From CAZXVW01 sp964644025 (GTDB taxonomy: Bacteria; Acidobacteriota; Terriglobia; Bryobacterales; Bryobacteraceae), in contig CAZXVW010000175.1 in the NCBI GenBank assembly GCA_964644025.1, forward strand, positions 1 to 9,258: 9,258 bases of DNA, written 5' to 3'. Below, in pieces: positions 6,606 to 9,258 of the stretch (positions within the stretch are counted from its first letter, which is position 1; every line of letters starts with the position of its first letter). The notes under the pieces are model-generated. The model made no database searches. It saw only the letters and a program-made list of their open reading frames with translations, and had not been told where the DNA came from. The translations under genes were made by a program, and so were the position numbers.

Positions 6606-6725
6606 CCGGAGCGCCGGCACATCGGCGTCGCGAAGTTCATCGGCCACCACCAGATTCATCCCCGCCTGGAGCGCCAGCAGCGGCTGGTAACCGGCGCCAT
6701 CCTGATAGGCCGGCGTCGCTTCCCA
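6606..6725 (-). pseudogene. Remnant of a DDE transposase (IS1380/IS4-like)
   Basis: On the minus strand about 40 codons read like an internal piece of a transposase. The segment contains TPAYQDGAGYQPLLAL, then a short gap, then LVVADELRDADVPA. The pattern GYQP...ADE(F/L)RD(G)NVPA is, from memory, typical of IS1380/IS4-related DDE transposases that carry the second half of the catalytic region. Upstream text (6726-6900) is not transposase-like in this frame, and the other two minus frames meet stops within about 60 bases. Downstream the similarity ends near 6606. There is therefore no start, no full catalytic triad and no recognisable terminal repeats, so it cannot be functional. The exact edges and the IS family are uncertain. 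It separates the fucosidase from the transporter gene and marks an old insertion. Confidence 0.5.
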
Positions 6726-6848
6726 CTGCTTTCCTCGCCGCCTCCGGTTCTGTTCCCCCGATAACCATTGCCTCGCTACCGCCGGATTACGACCGGCCGC
6801 CAAACCGTCGCAGTCCTTGCCGGATGCACCGGCCTGGATGATGCCCTG

Positions 6849-6857
6849 TGGTATAAG
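6849..6857 (+). promoter_or_regulatory. Extended -10 promoter element of the transporter gene
   Basis: TGGTATAAG matches an extended -10 element (TG, one base, then TATAAT-like), 34 bases before the transporter ATG at 6892. No -35 hexamer is seen at the normal distance, which is common for extended -10 promoters. A start near 6864 would give a leader of about 28 bases containing the AGGAG ribosome site. Confidence 0.5.
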
Positions 6858-6876
6858 TAGGTGTTTAATCTGGGTC

Positions 6877-6881
6877 AGGAG
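6877..6881 (+). promoter_or_regulatory. Shine-Dalgarno of the transporter gene
   Basis: AGGAG lies 10 bases before ATG 6892. It supports that start instead of a TTG codon in the same frame at 6817, which would add 25 residues without hydrophobic or family-like character and would place the start before the promoter element. Confidence 0.6.
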
Positions 6882-6891
6882 TGGAACCAGG

Positions 6892-8160
6892 ATGGAGAAC
6901 AAGTTCTACGGCTGGAGAATCACGGCGGCGGCGTTCGTTACCTTCGGGATTGAGATTGCGTTTTTCTTCTACGCGACGCCGTTCTTCTACGATTACTACC
7001 GGGCAAACATCGCCGGCGCCAGCCGGTCTGATATTATTCTCGGCTTTCCTTTGGGCGCGCTGCTCACGCTCTGGGTGGGACCGGTGCTGGTGCACCGGAT
7101 CAGCCCGCGCAAACTCATCCTGCTTGGCACGGGCCTGATCGCGCTTTGCTACGTGGGTTTCGGCACGATCGCCACGAATCTCTGGATCTACTACGTTATC
7201 TGGTTCGTTTTCGTCGTCGGGTACATCTTTTCCGGGCCGATCCCGCACCAGGTGATCATCTCGCAGTGGTTCCGGAAGAGACGGGGTACGGCGATGGGGA
7301 TCGCCTATGTGGGCGTTGGCGTATTCGGCGCCCTGGTGGTGCCCTACGTGGCCGAACCGCTGACGCACTCGCTGCACTTTCCCACCGTGCTGCTGGCCAT
7401 GGCGCCGATGGTGCTGCTCACCTGGCCCATCGTGCTGTTGGTGATGAAAGACAAGCCTGCCGACGTGGGCCAGTTCCCCGACGGCGACGAGGCCAACGTC
7501 GCCATCACCAAGATTGAACCGGTCGCGTTCACCTACATGCTGAAACGGCGCGCGTTCTGGCTGCTGGCGCTCGGCTCGTTCTGCTCCATCGGAGCGATCG
7601 GGGCCATCTTCGCCAATCTGAAGTTTGTGCTGGAAGACCAGGGATTCGTGGACCAGATCGCCCGCGACGCCGCGCACGCCGAGATGAGCAAGGTGATCCT
7701 GTTCTCCAGCATCGGGGGCCGCATCATGATGGGCTGGCTGGCGGACCGCCTGCCGAAGAAGTGGGTGATGACGGTGACTTACGTGCTGGTGGGCATCTCC
7801 ATTCCCCTGCTGCTGAACGTCACCCCGGAGGGTTACCACCATTTGTATATCTTTTCGGTGGTCTTCGGCTTCGCGATGGGGGCCGACTACATGTTGATCC
7901 CGCTGATGGCCGCCGAGCACTTCGGCGTTAACAGTCTGGCGCGGGCGATGGCGATCATCCTTCCGACCGACACGATCGGCCAGACCTGGTTCCCTTACAT
8001 TGTGGCGCTGATCGCCGAGAGCAGGGGAACCGAAGCCAACCCGGATTACTACGCTGCGTTGCTGGTGGTATTCGCGGTGGCGATGGTGGGCGCTCTCGCC
8101 ATTGGCCTGCTCCCCCGGCGCGGCAAGGAAGAGGAGGCGCTGGAGCAAGAGGGCGCGTAA
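6892..8160 (+). CDS. MFS transporter, OFA/monocarboxylate-like
   Basis: This 422-residue inner-membrane protein has about twelve predicted helices. Six lie at roughly 10-30, 48-70, 74-94, 98-116, 135-153 and 165-185. After a cytoplasmic loop (186-217), six more lie at about 222-242, 266-286, 292-309, 317-337, 345-375 and 388-407. GRIMMGWLADRLPKK (276-290) is the MFS signature repeated between helices 8 and 9. The start KFYGWRI and the segment QWFRKRRGTAMGIAYVGVGVFGALVVP (125-151, helix 4-5 loop and helix 5) are typical of the oxalate/formate antiporter and monocarboxylate transporter group. Substrates in this group are mainly small carboxylates, but distant members vary and this one cannot be assigned. 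It could export or import an acid made by sugar breakdown or by the downstream FAD enzyme. The 52-base gap to that gene and the lack of a terminator suggest one transcript. The C-terminal tail is short and acidic. Confidence 0.92.
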   Translation: MENKFYGWRITAAAFVTFGIEIAFFFYATPFFYDYYRANIAGASRSDIILGFPLGALLTLWVGPVLVHRISPRKLILLGTGLIALCYVGFGTIATNLWIYYVIWFVFVVGYIFSGPIPHQVIISQWFRKRRGTAMGIAYVGVGVFGALVVPYVAEPLTHSLHFPTVLLAMAPMVLLTWPIVLLVMKDKPADVGQFPDGDEANVAITKIEPVAFTYMLKRRAFWLLALGSFCSIGAIGAIFANLKFVLEDQGFVDQIARDAAHAEMSKVILFSSIGGRIMMGWLADRLPKKWVMTVTYVLVGISIPLLLNVTPEGYHHLYIFSVVFGFAMGADYMLIPLMAAEHFGVNSLARAMAIILPTDTIGQTWFPYIVALIAESRGTEANPDYYAALLVVFAVAMVGALAIGLLPRRGKEEEALEQEGA

Positions 8161-8166
8161 CACCCC

Positions 8167-8173
8167 AAGGAGG
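8167..8173 (+). promoter_or_regulatory. Orphan Shine-Dalgarno (AAGGAGG) without a standard start codon
   Basis: AAGGAGG is a near-perfect ribosome site just after the transporter stop. At the proper distance stand CTG (8178) and ATT (8181) but no ATG, GTG or TTG. Reading from CTG gives 13 codons ending at TGA 8217-8219, which overlaps the start region of the FAD oxidoreductase (ATG 8213). It may drive a tiny leader peptide coupled to the next gene, use a rare start codon, or be a relic of an older start. Confidence 0.4.
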
Positions 8174-8212
8174 AATCCTGATTTCTCACGGCGCGGCCGG
8201 GAGGCCTGGGAG

Positions 8213-9258
8213 ATGGTGAGCAGGAGCGCGGCGGTTTTGCTGGGGCTGCTCGTGGCTGTCCCGTTGCCGGCGGCCCACTCGTTTGACGTGGTCGTCTACG
8301 GGGCCACCTCCGGGGGTGTAATTGCAGCGGTGGCGGCCGCGCGGGAAGGGGCTTCAGTGGCGCTGGTGGACCCCGGACGGTTCATCGGCGGGATGAGCTC
8401 CGGCGGCCTGGGCAAGACCGATCACGGCAACAAGCAGACCATCGGGGGTTACTCGCGGGAGTTCTACCAGCGCGTGGGCGCGCATTACGGGGAACCGATC
8501 ACCTGGTACTTCGAGCCGCACGTAGCCGAAGCCGTCTTCAAAGAAATGCTCCGCGAGGCGGGGGTGAAGGTTTTCCTCGAACACCGGCTGCGTGAGGAGA
8601 AGGGCGTGACCAGGAGCAAGCGCCGCATCCGGCGAATCACCACGGAAGGCGGCGAACAATTCACTGCCCAGGTGTTCGTGGACTGTACTTACGAGGGCGA
8701 TCTGATGGCCTTCGCCGGCGTCTCCTACACCATCGGCCGGGAGAGCACCGCCGAGTACGGGGAATCGCTTGCGGGCGTGCGTCCCAAAGACAAGCATCAC
8801 CAGTTCGACTACCCGATCTCGGCTTATGACGCCAACGGGCGCCTGCTGCCCGAAATCCAGCCCGGTCCCCGCGGCGAACTCGGCGCGGGTGATAAGAAGG
8901 TCCAGGCTTATAATTTCCGTCTGTGTCTTTCCCTGGACCGGAACAACCAGGTCGCTTATCCGAAGCCGGACAACTACAACCCCTGGCGGTACGAGTTGCT
9001 GCGGCGCCTGATCGACAAGCTGGCCGAAGTGAAGGGCCGCGCGCCGCGGATGAACGAAGTCATGAAAGTTGACCAGCTCCCCAACCAGAAGACGGACGTG
9101 AACAACCGCGGGGCGTTTTCCACCGATTACATTGGAGCGAGCTGGGATTACCCCGACGCAAGTTATCAACGCCGGGCGGAAATCTGGCAGGCTCACATTG
9201 ACTATACGGCCGGCTTTCTATATTTTCTTGCCCACGACCCGCGCGTGCCGAAGCCCTT
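8213..9258 (+). CDS. Secreted FAD-dependent oxidoreductase (FAD_oxidored, PF12831-like), 3' end cut off
   Basis: The frame is open from ATG 8213 to the window edge, giving 348 residues of a protein that is probably 500-650 long. Residues 1-23 form a signal peptide (MVSRSAAVLLGLLVAVPLPAAHS). The mature protein opens with a Rossmann FAD-binding fold: FDVVVYGATSGGVIAAVAAAREG (24-46, a GxxxGG dinucleotide loop). VALVDPGRFIGGMSSGGLGKTD (49-70) follows, with the acidic ribose-binding position at Asp53. Further family marks are VFVDCTYEGDLMAFAGVSYTIGRES (154-178) and YNFRLCLS (233-240). Such proteins are frequent in Acidobacteriota and Planctomycetota near glycan-degradation genes; some are labelled xanthan lyase in databases without proof. 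The reaction and substrate are unknown. A GGGAGG sequence (8199-8204) eight bases before ATG supports this start; GTG 8216 is also possible. It probably shares a transcript with the MFS gene. Confidence 0.88.
   Translation, partial: MVSRSAAVLLGLLVAVPLPAAHSFDVVVYGATSGGVIAAVAAAREGASVALVDPGRFIGGMSSGGLGKTDHGNKQTIGGYSREFYQRVGAHYGEPITWYFEPHVAEAVFKEMLREAGVKVFLEHRLREEKGVTRSKRRIRRITTEGGEQFTAQVFVDCTYEGDLMAFAGVSYTIGRESTAEYGESLAGVRPKDKHHQFDYPISAYDANGRLLPEIQPGPRGELGAGDKKVQAYNFRLCLSLDRNNQVAYPKPDNYNPWRYELLRRLIDKLAEVKGRAPRMNEVMKVDQLPNQKTDVNNRGAFSTDYIGASWDYPDASYQRRAEIWQAHIDYTAGFLYFLAHDPRVPKP

Noticed and set aside
6340..6690. 116-residue open frame on the plus strand in the non-coding gap
   Set aside because: It has no Shine-Dalgarno, no recognisable domain and mixed composition, and it runs antisense across the transposase relic.
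6865..8163. 432-residue open frame on the minus strand opposite the transporter
   Set aside because: It is rich in His, Arg, Gln and Asp with no hydrophobic core, which is the mirror image of membrane-protein codons. The plus strand is a clear MFS protein.
8354..9196. 280-residue open frame on the minus strand opposite the FAD gene
   Set aside because: The plus frame has a signal peptide and a FAD-binding fold and is open to the window end; the minus frame is a shadow.

Overview
The window is about 9.3 kb of GC-rich bacterial DNA. It carries five complete protein genes, one gene cut off by the right edge, and a non-coding gap of about 900 bases that holds a decayed transposase fragment. Secreted carbohydrate-active proteins, an FG-GAP propeller protein, a secreted FAD oxidoreductase and strong GC bias together suggest an Acidobacteriota genome (Solibacter/Bryobacter type). 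Planctomycetota or Verrucomicrobiota are possible alternatives. This placement is inference from gene content; no rRNA or marker gene is present.

Left part (1-4563). A large exported protein (113-2950, +) has calcium-binding FG-GAP/VCBS-like repeats at the N-terminus. They are followed by a long domain whose strand pattern looks like a TIM barrel, possibly an undescribed glycoside hydrolase. Its 3' end overlaps, tail to tail, a minus-strand gene for a small DUF123/COG1833 GIY-YIG-type nuclease-like protein (2886-3428). That gene starts on the same CATG palindrome as a divergent DegT/DnrJ/EryC1/StrS aminotransferase (3427-4563, +), a PLP enzyme of nucleotide-sugar biosynthesis.

Middle (4564-6891). 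A secreted GH29 alpha-L-fucosidase with a C-terminal discoidin-like region (4670-5992, +) has a near-perfect Shine-Dalgarno sequence. The gap after it contains an AT-rich patch with a probable intrinsic terminator, several GC-rich hairpins with no gene, and a minus-strand relic of a DDE transposase (about 6606-6725).

Right part (6892-9258). A 12-helix MFS transporter resembling the OFA/monocarboxylate group (6892-8160, +) has an extended -10 promoter element just upstream. A secreted FAD-dependent oxidoreductase (8213 to beyond the window, +) follows after 52 bases and is probably co-transcribed with it.

Taken together, the fucosidase, the propeller/barrel protein, the transporter and the FAD enzyme suggest scavenging of complex fucosylated or sulfated glycans outside the cytoplasm. 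The transposase relic and separate promoters mean they need not be one operon. I see no CRISPR array, complete tRNA, rRNA, intact mobile element or clear defence system. The strongest candidate for something undescribed is the large propeller/barrel protein.
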